Under the pieces are notes generated by a model. It ran no database searches, had not been told where the DNA came from, and saw only the letters and a program-made list of their open reading frames with translations. DNA of 64,000 nt, from contig JAIVFJ010000001.1 in NCBI GenBank assembly GCA_025765615.1, positions 620,001 through 684,000 on the forward strand, given 5' to 3'. The position numbers and the translations under genes are program-made. Origin of the DNA: Zopfochytrium polystomum (taxonomy: Eukaryota > Chytridiomycota > Chytridiomycetes > Chytridiales > Chytridiaceae). This document shows, piece after piece, positions 43,626 to 52,619 of this stretch; position 1 is the stretch's first letter; each line of letters opens with the position of its first letter.

Positions 43626-45084
43626 GGTGCCGTGCTCTGGGGTTCTTGGATCGTTGAAATGGAAGGCGTGTAAGCTTTGCACGCTGACACACATTGCATA
43701 GCGAGTCCGACTCTGGTGTAATGGGCTCAAATCCATCCACCATTCCAGCAAGCCGCTTTGCTGCATCGCGCAATGCGTGGCACAGCCGGCGATGTTGGAT
43801 GTCTGCTGTCAACAGAACCTTGCTTGTTGACTTTGAAGGTGTAGCATGCCTCCTAGCAGTTATCTGCATCTCCAGATTTCGTCCTACAAGCTTCCCAACA
43901 AGTACTTCAGCATTCTTCGTACGATAGGCAATGCACTCCCCCTTCCCATGCAACTCAAGGCCAGCAAGGGTGAGAGGTGTGTGGGAAACTAGGTTGGCTG
44001 TGATGTTGGGGCAGTATCGTACTCCCCGCAGTGTGACTTCCACCGTTTTTCCAGATGAAACTGTTGAGTCAAACACAACATTCCCCTCAGCAACAATCTT
44101 GAGTGGTTTTCCATCTCCAATAGTAACCTCGTCTGACATTTCCCTGTAGGTGCCTGGAACGAAGAAACGGGGGTTGTTTGTGAGGTGGTATGACGCACTG
44201 CTGTCATGGTACCAAACGTCCTTGCTTGGTCCTCTCGACTTCACTGTGAAAGCATAGCGTGCGTCTGATGCATTCACTTTGCTCTTAGCTTTGGTGAGTT
44301 CATCACCTTGCTTTGGTCCTTTTCCTGCTGCACCGCTGCCTTTCGCCCAGCAGTCCTTGCGCAGGTGTCCAGGCTTGCCGCAATTTGAGCAAGTCTGCTT
44401 CTTCTTGTCTGCTTTGGATGCGGTGAAAGCGGCGGATTTTGTCAATTCCTTCTTTAACACACCTCCAGGACTTTCTGCCTTGATCCGCTGAGCATGGTCA
44501 TAGAGCTTGCTCTCAACCTTTCGGCGCGTCAACTTCGTTGCATCAAGTGCACGTCGCGTCCCTACTACATTCTGCCATCCAGGCGTATTCGGCATCGCCA
44601 TCAGCAGAATACAGACATAGATTTTGTCCCAGTCAAGTGTCCCGGCATCCTTGAGGCGCTGAATGAGTGCTGAGACTGAACCAATGAAATCTTCAATGTT
44701 GCCACTGTCGTCGTACTTTGTCGACAACAGTCGTTCCAATGTGTTCATAGTTGTTGACGCAGTAACTGTTGCATAGACCTCCTTCAGGTGCTCATACATT
44801 GCGTGTGCAGTTGTGCAACCGCTCAATAGGTCTCTAGATGCCCTTGGTAGCTTTCCAAGTAGCCAGCTTCGAGCTTGAGCGTCGTGCTTTTTTCTCGTCA
44901 GCGCGTTTGCCACATATGCCGCCTTAACGGTATCGTTGAAACCTGTGTATGCGTTGTTTTCACGCTCGACAACGTAGAGCATTTCCTTGACTTCCAAAAA
45001 AGTTGTGAATAGACGGTTGAAGTCGGGCCAGTCGTCTGTCGACGCCTCAAATTCCGGAATATTTTCGTACTCCTTGTCCGTCAT
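43626..45084 (-). pseudogene. Copia-2 Gag-protease-pre-integrase, 5' part of the split polyprotein
   Basis: From the ATG at 45084 the frame runs to the gypsy junction without a stop. It has a copia Gag (YAGFNDTVKAAY-like N-part as YTGFNDTVKAAYVANAL, LERLLSTKYDDSGNIEDFI), a zinc knuckle CSNCGKPGHLRKDC, the protease region VWYHDSSASYHLTNN, and the GAG-pre-integrase segment ending NVCQRAKLTRLPF. The usual protease triad DSG reads DSS here, which would be expected to impair it. The remainder of the polyprotein begins at 52620 on the other strand. Confidence 0.85.
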
Positions 45085-45319
45085 TGTGATCTAGTAGCCG
45101 ACCGCTCAGCAACCTTGCTGTCCTCACCGGGGAGGGATCGTACCAGTAGATTTTTCTTGTGACGATGTCGTTGTGATCGTGGTTGACGTTGTGATCGTGA
45201 TCCAATCGTCGCAATCGTCACTCCAATTTCGCTGCAGTCGATCTCGTCGTCTGCAACTTCACCAGATCCTGCCCTGGCACCGGCCGTTCGCTCTCCCGAT
45301 GGGAGTAGTGCTGATAACA

Positions 45320-45468
45320 TGTGAGTGCTGCTGCTAACTCTGTGAGAGCTCACGCGATTGTGTCGAGATCTCGTCGTTGGTGGATTTGTTGTTTGACTTT
45401 TTTCTCTATTGATTTTTTTCTGACAAGTTGACAACGACACCACGGAAGTGCAAGCATGAACTCCCACA
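45320..45468 (-). repeat. Copia-2 5' LTR
   Basis: 149 bp, TGTGGGAGTTC...CACTCACA read on the minus strand. Nearly identical to 54705-54853. The adjoining internal TGTTATCAGCACT is a candidate primer-binding site resembling the initiator-Met type. Confidence 0.85.
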
Positions 45469-45971
45469 AAACCATCAGCTGCGGAATTCGCCCTGTACCC
45501 CACGCCGTCCTCATCTATGTTTCCCCCCAACGGGCTGTCGCATTAATTTCGCGTGTCAATATATTTAACCCTTTAAACCCAGAGACAAAAACCTAAATGA
45601 AGGATTTTGCCCTCACTCTTTCATACGTCCCTAACAGTGCAAATGACAACCATTTGTCACATGGGGCATACCGCCCGAAAGACGAGGAGTGGGCGGATAT
45701 TTTGACGCCAAATTTGATGTGGTGTGCTTTGTAAATTTGTTTGAAAATGACAATTAATTCCAGCACACCTACATTTAGGTTTTTTCATAGAAATATTCCA
45801 GCCCATCAATGACCAACCAAAACCTTTGGGAAACACACTGAGAAAGCTCTGTGAGATATCCTCTCGGACTTCTGTTAACAAATCCAGACTTTTGGGTCAT
45901 AAAATAATTTTGGGGGGGCACAGAAGTTCACTGACGTTTATTTGGCACTAAAACATCGAGATGGGGGCAAG

Positions 45972-46505
45972 TCATTGAAAGAGGAAATCAAAAGAAATAA
46001 TGATGGAGTGCATAATCGTATGATAAGCAAAGCATTTCCCTAGGCAATATCCTTTCTTACAAGAGGAGCACACAACGGTGGTTTTTTGCCTCTTGTTGTA
46101 CTCTATCTTGCAATATGCACAATCCTTCTGCATTTTTTGCTTTTTTGGAGGAGCAGATCTAGACGTGAATGGAATGTAGTTTGGGCCATAATATGGGTAT
46201 GCAAAGTGGCCCTCCCCATTTTGAACAGAAAAGTCCATCTGTTCGTGCTGTTCATATCCAGGCAGCAACGACTTCACCAGAGCCTCTCGAAAGTCATTCA
46301 TACTAAGGTCGTTTCCAGTCATCTTATTGAAAATAATGCAGCTGTTATGGACAGTAGCATCAAGTGCCCAGTAGAATATCTTGTGATACCAATGCTTGTT
46401 TGTTTTACGTTTGGTTCCAGAAATGCCCATCATTTGGTCCACAAGGTCAATGCCACCCATGAAGTTATTGTATTCCAGGGCTGTGTAAGTTTTCTCAAAT
46501 TCCAA
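45972..46505 (-). pseudogene. piggyBac transposase, C-terminal fragment
   Basis: Contains EYNNFMGGIDLVDQM, the conserved block holding the third catalytic Asp, then HWYHKIFYWALDATVHNSCI. It ends in the Cys-rich zinc domain of the family, CAYC...VCSSCKKGYCLGKCF, followed by YH. The frame is open upstream for only about 30 residues before it breaks at the LINE fragment. No intact transposase can be read here. Confidence 0.75.
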
Positions 46506-46599
46506 GTCATGTTGTCCAGTACGTCGATTGAAGGAAGAAAGAGTCTTAGTCCAGCTGACAGATCAGTGAGGACACTTCGTGGACTAGGCAAGTAGTAGG

Positions 46600-46705
46600 G
46601 TTGAAACACCGCCTAGACAACAGCCCAATAAAGTTAGTTTTAGCCTATTATTTGCTTTCCCTCACTCTAGGGCCCAGATCCCAGGGTCAAAGGAGTGAGT
46701 ATAGT
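46600..46705 (-). mobile_element. LINE 3'-terminal fragment inside the piggyBac remnant
   Basis: Reverse-complement similarity to 18730-18835, sharing the order GAGACTAT..ACTCACTCCTTT, CCCTAGAG.GAGGGAAAG and TAACTTTATTGGGCTGTTGT. It carries only the terminal ~105 bp, as expected for a 5'-truncated insertion. Confidence 0.55.
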
Positions 46706-47314
46706 CTCACAAAGTTTTCTGACCCAACAGGTTCGATTTCTGCCTCCAAATAGAGGTGTGGATCCTGCCATTGCTCTTCCCCCTCAAAAACTCCATCACA
46801 GGGCTGTCCTCCAAATCGTGTTCTTCTCCATTGGAACCACCCAAGGAATCAGCAGAGACAGCAGAATGTACAGAGACTGGAATGATTGTAACAGAGTTTT
46901 CTCCACTTTCACTTGATTGCTGAGAACTTTCATCAGAAGAAGATCCTGAAATATCTGGCACAATGAAGTGTACGACTTCAGTTAGAATGTTACCCTCTTG
47001 AATTGTCATTACTTACTTCCAATTTGCGATTCTTTCAACACGAGCCTTTTCTTTAACAAGTCTTGCAACTCCTTTTTCTTCATGCTTCTGACAACTTTTG
47101 GGTCATCCTCCCCTTTGATTGCTCATTTCGAAGATCTGCAACAAGGGGCATTTTGGAAGGCCCAGGTGGCCAACCAGGCCCTTTCTTCACATTTCTGCCA
47201 GTTGTGCTGGGAGAGTTATTCTCATCCTGCATGATGCTGGGTGACATTGAGTACTTTGGGTGTTTAATGAGAAATTTTGCTTACCTGCTCAGAATCAAGC
47301 CAGGTGTTCTAGCT

Positions 47315-47622
47315 TGTCGGGAACAGGGCAGGACAGGACAAGGCAGACAAGGAACTGAGAGGAGTGATGATTGTATTGGAAACAATAATTCACTTGAGGG
47401 ATGGGACAGGTCCCCCATCCCCCTTTTATACCTTTTGAGAGTGTTCCTTGTCAAGACTCCAAGAAAGTTCCAGAAAGAGCAATTAGTAATACAATGATAC
47501 CAATGATACCAATGACAACAAGACAAGTCAGGAAAGCAAAGAAGGTTCCAGAAGGTTCCACAAGGTTCCATGAAGGAATGTTCTAGAAGGTTCCAGAGGT
47601 TTCCAGAGGGTGATTCATAACA
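47315..47622 (-). repeat. Gypsy-2 3' LTR
   Basis: 308 bp with the standard two 4-pentamer heat-shock arrays. Ends CCTGTTCCCGACA on the minus strand, one base different from the gypsy-1 5' LTR at this place. Confidence 0.95.
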
Positions 47623-50600
47623 TCATCTCCCCCTTTTAGGCCTCTTCTGCAACTTGGTGGGGTACCTGGTCTTGAACTCGAGCAGAAGGTCTTGGCAGTG
47701 AGTGAGGTTTGACTCAGGCTCCCAGGTGTTGTCAGCATCTGAGTAACCTTTCCACTTAACAAGGAACTTGAGTGTTCTTCCAAACCACTTGGCATCCAAG
47801 ATTTGTTCAACCTCAAATTCCTCTTCACCTTCTACCTCAACTGGAGGAGGAGGAGGAACAACTCTGCCTGGAATGGAATTGGCCACAAACTTCTCTAAAA
47901 GGCTGACATGGAAAACTGGGTGGATCTTCATGGATGCAGGGAGATCCAGCTTGAAGGTGACTGGATTGATTTGCTCCAAGATCTTGAAAGGACCCAACTT
48001 GAGGTTGTCTAGCTTGGGACTTGGTCTTTTGGTCTGCAAGTTCTTCCTCAGAAGCCAAACTTGCTGACCCACAGCAAGGTCATGGTCCATTCTGTGAGTG
48101 TTGGCAAATCTTGAGGCATCTTCTTGGGCTTGCTTCAGGGTGGAGTCCAGGAAGGAGTTGATGATCTTGAGCTTATGTAAGTGTGAAGCCGCAGCAGGAG
48201 CTTGGACATTGGATAGGGTCTCTTGTCCCAGAAGATCTCCTCTTGGATTGAAGCCATAGGTTGCAAAGAAAGGAGATAGCTGGGTGCTTGAGTGGAGAGA
48301 ATTGTTGAGAGCAAATTCTGCCAGTGGAAGGAGGGTGGGCCAATCATCCTGTTGATAGCTGACATAGCACCTCAAATACTGCTCCAGAGTCTGGTTTGTT
48401 CTTTCTGTTTGTCCATCAGTCTGAGGGTGATAAGCAGTTGACAGTTGAGACTTGATTCCAAGGGCTGCTGTGAGTGCTTTCCAAAATTGAGATCTGAACT
48501 GTGGTCCTCTGTCACTGACGATTGACTGAGGCAGCCCATGGAGCCTGAATATGTGCTGCAAAAACAGGTCTGCTGTTCCTTGTGCATCTATATTCTCAGT
48601 GCAGGGGATGAAATGGGCCAACTTTGTCCTTCTGCAGATGACAACAAGGATAGAGTCAAATCCATGGGATGGGGGCAGTTTCACAATGAAGTCCATGGAT
48701 ATTGATGACCAAGGGCTGATGGCAATTGGGAGGGGCTCCAGAAGTCCATAGGGCTTGTGTCTGCTGGATTTGTTTCTTTGACAGGTTTCACAGCTGCTGA
48801 CATAGTTCTTGATGTACTTCCTCATGCCTGGCCAGTAGAAGTCTCTGGAAACAAGCTCATAGGTCTTGTGCTCTCCTGGGTGTCCAGCTGTTGCTGCATC
48901 ATGCCTTGTCTTGAGTATCTCAAGTTTTTCCTCTTCTTGGCTGATTTGAATCTTGTGAGGCTTGGGGTCCTTGGAAATAGCATGGGCCCACACACTGTCA
49001 GGAAGCAATGAAAGGTGTGTCTTGGATGGTGGGGTGAAACCATCTCCCCCTTCAGGTGCAAGGTCTGTTCTTCTTGACAGGGCATCAGCCACAGTGTTAA
49101 GGTGGCCAGGAGAATAGCACAGCTTAAAGTCATACTCAGAGAGCAGTTCAGCCCACCTGGCATGCCTCTGCTTGAGCAACCTCCTTGCCCTGAAGAAGGT
49201 GAGGTTCTTGTGATCAGAATAGACAGAGATGCCTTTAGAACCAGCCAAGTAGTGTCTCCAGAATTTGAATGCTTCCACAATTGCAAGCAACTCCTTGTCA
49301 TGGACTGTGTAGTTACACTCAGCACTGTTCAGCTTCCTGGAGTAATATGCCACTGGATGCAGAGGAGCAGAGGGGTCCTGAGAGCTTGGCTGGGACAGAA
49401 CAGCGCCAAGGGCATAGTCTGAGGCATCAGTTTCCAAGGTGAAGGGAAGCAAGGGATCCACATGCTTAAGGAGTGGTGCACTTGTGGTTGCTGTCTTAAG
49501 AGCTAGCCAGGCTTGCTCTGCTGCTGGGGTCCATTCAAACTTGGTGGTCTTCTTGGTGAGATCAGTGAGAGGCTTGGCTATGGCAGAATAGTTGGCAATG
49601 AAGGTTCTGTAGAAGTTGCAAAATCCAAGGAAGCTTTGAACATCCTTGATGGAATTTGGAGCCTTCCATTCAAGAATAGTTTGGATCTTGTCTGGTGCCA
49701 TGGAGATCCCTTTGTCAGACACAATGAACCCCAAAAACTCAATGGAGGTCTTGTGGAATTCACACTTCTCCAGCTTTGCATAGAGGTGATGCTGTCTGAG
49801 TCTCTCCAAGACAGTCTTGACATGTCCCATATGGCTTGCAGTGTCAGATGAAAATACCAGGATATCATCCAGGTAGACAATGACAAAAAGGTCCAGAATA
49901 TCCCTGAAGATGTCATTCATCATGCCTTGGAAAATAGCTGGAGCATTGGTAAGTCCAAAGGGCATAACCAAGTACTCAAAGTGACCGTATTTGCATCTGA
50001 AGGCAGTCTTCCATTGATCCTGGGGCTTAATTCTGACCAAATTGTAGGCACCTCTGAGGTCAATCTTGGAAAATATCCTTGCATGGCTCAGTTTGTCCAG
50101 TAATTCAGAGATGAGAGGCAGTGGATAGCGGTTCTTGACTGTCATCTCATTGAGATCTCTGTAGTCCACACAGGGTCTCAGTCCCCCATCCTTCTTCTTG
50201 ACAAAAAAGATGGGAGCTCCAGCTGGTGACTTGGAAGGTTGGATGAATCCCTTGTTCAGCATTTCTTCAATGTATTCTTGGAGGGCCTTGGCTTCTGGTG
50301 GAGAGAGGTGGTACAGTGGCTTGAAAGGTGGGCTGCAAGTTTCATCCTTGAGTGGGATTTCACAGTCATAAGGCCTCTGAGCTGGTAGCAGGTCTGCCTT
50401 GGTCTTGGAAAACACATCAGCATAAGGGAGATATTCTTTTGGTAGCTTGGATGCCAGCAAAAGGTCTGATGGGTCCAGGTTGTCGTGCTCTTCAGCAGTG
50501 GGGCTTGAATTCTTGACTGGGAACTGTGATTCTTGAATCTTTGACTGAGAGTTCTGTTCTTGGCAAAGACTGTGAGCTGTGGAACTTGAATCTTGAATGT

Positions 50601-51342
50601 GGACTGTGAACTGTGGTACTTGAATCTTTGACTGTGGGTTCTGTGAACAAGAGTCATGGCCATGACTGTGAGCTCTATGAGCTCTACTTGAATCTTGACT
50701 GTGAACTGTGAACTGTGGAACTGGAGTCTTGGCTGGCTGTGAATCTTGAATCAAGGGCTTGAGAGCATGAGACTTGGGGGCTTGACTTGAGTTTTGGGTG
50801 ACTGTTCCGATTGGTGGAGGTTGGACTTGACCAGTGACCCAATCAATGGCAGGGTTCTGGGTTTGCAGCCATGGTAATCCCAGGATGACAGAGAATGTGG
50901 GTGAGCCAAGATCCAATACTTCCAGATTGACCATGGATGGTGGAAAGTCTTGGATGTGGAGGTTTAGCTTGGTTTCATGGCTGATTTCCTTGAACAGAGC
51001 ATGATTGGCAAAGTGGACCTTGAGGGGTGTGGATTTCTTGATCGTAGGAATGGCACAAGACTTGGCAAGGGTGGCATCAATGATGTTGCAGGATGATCCA
51101 GAGTCTATAAGGGCCTTGGTTGTGATGGTTGACTTGGGTGAGAGTTGAATCTTGACATCCATGGTGAGTTGGTGGGGCTTGGAATCTGAGGTGTTTGTGG
51201 TGCTGGTGGTGGTGATGAAACAGGGGCAGCTTGGAGGAGGGTCCAGGGAATTGCCCCTCAGTGAGCCTGGACCTGGGAGTTTGGGTGCTTCTTCCTTGGG
51301 CAGTCCTTGACAGCATGCTCCTTGGAGCCACAGTAAAAACAC
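47623..51342 (-). CDS. pol: Gypsy-2 Pol polyprotein
   Basis: 1239 open codons with the same protease, reverse transcriptase (YLDDIL), RNase H, integrase and chromodomain as gypsy-1. The one amino-acid difference I see is Glu to Gln in the integrase (SYEQDDW in gypsy-1, SYQQDDW here). No disabling change is visible. The frameshift heptamer lies at 51279-51285 on the minus strand. Confidence 0.95.
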   Translation of the reverse strand: MFLLWLQGACCQGLPKEEAPKLPGPGSLRGNSLDPPPSCPCFITTTSTTNTSDSKPHQLTMDVKIQLSPKSTITTKALIDSGSSCNIIDATLAKSCAIPTIKKSTPLKVHFANHALFKEISHETKLNLHIQDFPPSMVNLEVLDLGSPTFSVILGLPWLQTQNPAIDWVTGQVQPPPIGTVTQNSSQAPKSHALKPLIQDSQPAKTPVPQFTVHSQDSSRAHRAHSHGHDSCSQNPQSKIQVPQFTVHIQDSSSTAHSLCQEQNSQSKIQESQFPVKNSSPTAEEHDNLDPSDLLLASKLPKEYLPYADVFSKTKADLLPAQRPYDCEIPLKDETCSPPFKPLYHLSPPEAKALQEYIEEMLNKGFIQPSKSPAGAPIFFVKKKDGGLRPCVDYRDLNEMTVKNRYPLPLISELLDKLSHARIFSKIDLRGAYNLVRIKPQDQWKTAFRCKYGHFEYLVMPFGLTNAPAIFQGMMNDIFRDILDLFVIVYLDDILVFSSDTASHMGHVKTVLERLRQHHLYAKLEKCEFHKTSIEFLGFIVSDKGISMAPDKIQTILEWKAPNSIKDVQSFLGFCNFYRTFIANYSAIAKPLTDLTKKTTKFEWTPAAEQAWLALKTATTSAPLLKHVDPLLPFTLETDASDYALGAVLSQPSSQDPSAPLHPVAYYSRKLNSAECNYTVHDKELLAIVEAFKFWRHYLAGSKGISVYSDHKNLTFFRARRLLKQRHARWAELLSEYDFKLCYSPGHLNTVADALSRRTDLAPEGGDGFTPPSKTHLSLLPDSVWAHAISKDPKPHKIQISQEEEKLEILKTRHDAATAGHPGEHKTYELVSRDFYWPGMRKYIKNYVSSCETCQRNKSSRHKPYGLLEPLPIAISPWSSISMDFIVKLPPSHGFDSILVVICRRTKLAHFIPCTENIDAQGTADLFLQHIFRLHGLPQSIVSDRGPQFRSQFWKALTAALGIKSQLSTAYHPQTDGQTERTNQTLEQYLRCYVSYQQDDWPTLLPLAEFALNNSLHSSTQLSPFFATYGFNPRGDLLGQETLSNVQAPAAASHLHKLKIINSFLDSTLKQAQEDASRFANTHRMDHDLAVGQQVWLLRKNLQTKRPSPKLDNLKLGPFKILEQINPVTFKLDLPASMKIHPVFHVSLLEKFVANSIPGRVVPPPPPVEVEGEEEFEVEQILDAKWFGRTLKFLVKWKGYSDADNTWEPESNLTHCQDLLLEFKTRYPTKLQKRPKRGR

Positions 51343-52181
51343 AGTCCCTGCTGGGCCCTCCTTGTTTTCTCCTCTTGGCTCAGAGGACCCTTAGGAAGTG
51401 TCTCAACTGCATCCACTTGCATGGGTTCAGGAACTGTAAGAGCTTGAGGAACTGGGGTAGGTCTTGATGTAGTTCCTACTTGTCTTTGCTTCAGCCTCTT
51501 GGAGTAGAGTCTGTTGTCAATCTTGATGGCAAGGAGAATGTACTCTTCCAAGGTCTCAGGGATGTGCAGAGACTGGGAGAGCATGTCTTGGATAGACTCA
51601 TGGAGACCATCATGGTACAGCTCCATCAGAGCTGCATCATTGTATCCAGAGTCTCTGGCAAGTTGCTTGAATTGGTTGGTGTAGGCCACACAAGATTGCT
51701 TTCCTTGCTTGATATGCTTGAGCTTGGATCTTGCTGTCCAAGATGCGTAGGGGTCACCAAAGGTAGCTTCCAGCCCCTCCCAGAGCTCTTGCAGGGTGGT
51801 GGGTGTGCTTGGGAGAGATCTGTACCATGATTGAGCTTGACCAGACAGGAGGGTGCTTGTGAAAAGAACCTTGACTTGCTCACTGGGAAATCTTGAAGGT
51901 TGGAGAAGGATGACATTCTCCACAGTGGCCATGAAGTTCCTAAGGTCTTTGGCCAGCCCAGTGAACTTGTCAGGGCTGGGAACCTTGGGCTCTCTTGCTT
52001 GGTTGGCTTGAGGCAGGGGAAGAGCTTGATGTTCTTGTTGGTGAAGTTGTTGTTGAAGCTGGTGCTGCTGGTGAAGGACTTGTTCTTGAAGTTGGTGTGT
52101 CTGTCTTGAGAGGGCTTGTAATTGGTCCATCAAGGCTTGGAAGGCAGTTGCATCAGGGAAGGTGTTGTTTGGGTCAGACAT
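51258..52181 (-). CDS. gag: Gypsy-2 Gag
   Basis: 307 residues, identical by eye to gypsy-1 Gag, including the zinc knuckle CFYCGSKEHAVKDC. The primer-binding site lies just upstream at 52209-52219 (read on the minus strand). Confidence 0.93.
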   Translation of the reverse strand: MSDPNNTFPDATAFQALMDQLQALSRQTHQLQEQVLHQQHQLQQQLHQQEHQALPLPQANQAREPKVPSPDKFTGLAKDLRNFMATVENVILLQPSRFPSEQVKVLFTSTLLSGQAQSWYRSLPSTPTTLQELWEGLEATFGDPYASWTARSKLKHIKQGKQSCVAYTNQFKQLARDSGYNDAALMELYHDGLHESIQDMLSQSLHIPETLEEYILLAIKIDNRLYSKRLKQRQVGTTSRPTPVPQALTVPEPMQVDAVETLPKGPLSQEEKTRRAQQGLCFYCGSKEHAVKDCPRKKHPNSQVQAH

Positions 52182-52221
52182 GATGGCAGAGAGTAGTGGG
52201 AGAGGGTGAAGTGAATTATGA

Positions 52222-52619
52222 TGTCAGGAACAGGGCAGGACAGGACAAGGCAGACAAGGAACTGAGAGGAGTGATGATTGTATTGGAAACAATAATTCAC
52301 TTGAGGGATGGGACAGGTCCCCCATCCCCCTTTTATACCTTTTGAGAGTCTTCCTTGTCAAGACTCAAAGAAAGTTCCAGAAAGAGCAATTAGTAATACA
52401 ATGATACCAATGATACCAATGACAACAAGACAAGTCAGGAAAGCAAAGAAGGTTCCAGAAGGTTCCACAAGGTTCCATGAAGGAATGTTCTAGAAGGTTC
52501 CAGAAGGTTCCAGAATGTTCCATGAAGGAATGTTCTAGAATGTTCCAGAAGGTTCCAGAAGGTTCCATGAAGGAATGTTCTAGAAGGTTCCAGAGGTTTC
52601 CAGAGGGTGATTCATAACA
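52222..52619 (-). repeat. Gypsy-2 5' LTR, expanded by 90 bp
   Basis: Carries tandem copies of a ~45-bp unit (GGTTCCATGAAGGAATGTTC core, plus strand) at 52470-52590. It also has private substitutions near the TATA box (CTTTGAGTCTTG instead of CTTGGAGTCTTG). Confidence 0.92.
52448..52590 (-). promoter_or_regulatory. Expanded heat-shock-element array (24 pentamers)
   Basis: Perfectly spaced GAA/TTC alternation at 52448-52465 (4 units), 52483-52520 (8), 52528-52565 (8) and 52573-52590 (4). The other three LTRs have 4 + 4 units. The array lies upstream of the gypsy-2 TATA box in the promoter-bearing LTR. Confidence 0.8.

Larger units (their letters stand above)
43626..45468 (-). mobile_element. 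Copia-2, 5' half (inverted)
   Basis: The gag/protease half of a Ty1/copia element with its 5' LTR (45320-45468). It is cut at 43626 by the gypsy-1 3' LTR. Its continuation is at 52620-54853 in the opposite orientation. The target-site duplication is GGTTT: reverse complement of 45469-45473, and 54854-54858. Confidence 0.88.
45565..47309 (-). mobile_element. piggyBac-type DNA transposon remnant
   Basis: At 45565-45584 TTAA is followed by CCCTTTAAACCCAGAG, a piggyBac-like terminus at its TTAA target. Transposase pieces follow on the minus strand: the C-terminal part at 45972-46505 and an acidic N-terminal exon at 46707-47009 (SGSSSDESSQQSSESGENS). At 47050-47240 there is further spliced-looking sequence (KKGPGWPPGPSKM). 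The catalytic centre is largely missing and a LINE 3' fragment sits at about 46600-46705. The opposite terminus was not found. Confidence 0.7.
47315..52619 (-). mobile_element. Gypsy-2: second intact copy, inverted
   Basis: 5305 bp, the same family as gypsy-1 and almost identical through gag and pol. The extra 90 bp are all in its 5' LTR (52222-52619, 398 bp). The 3' LTR (47315-47622) has the usual 308 bp. The left flank is TAGCT (47310-47314) and the right flank is GCACC (52620-52624). Confidence 0.95.

Noticed and set aside
46725..46745. GGTTCGATTTC as a tRNA B box
   Set aside because: No matching A box or cloverleaf around it, and it lies within the transposon remnant. No convincing tRNA, rRNA or snRNA gene was found in the window by eye.
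38411..52619. The pair of gypsy copies as one large palindromic element with its own cargo
   Set aside because: The cargo consists of halves of a copia and a piggyBac remnant, and the flanking 5-bp duplications are fully explained by two separate insertions plus an inversion.
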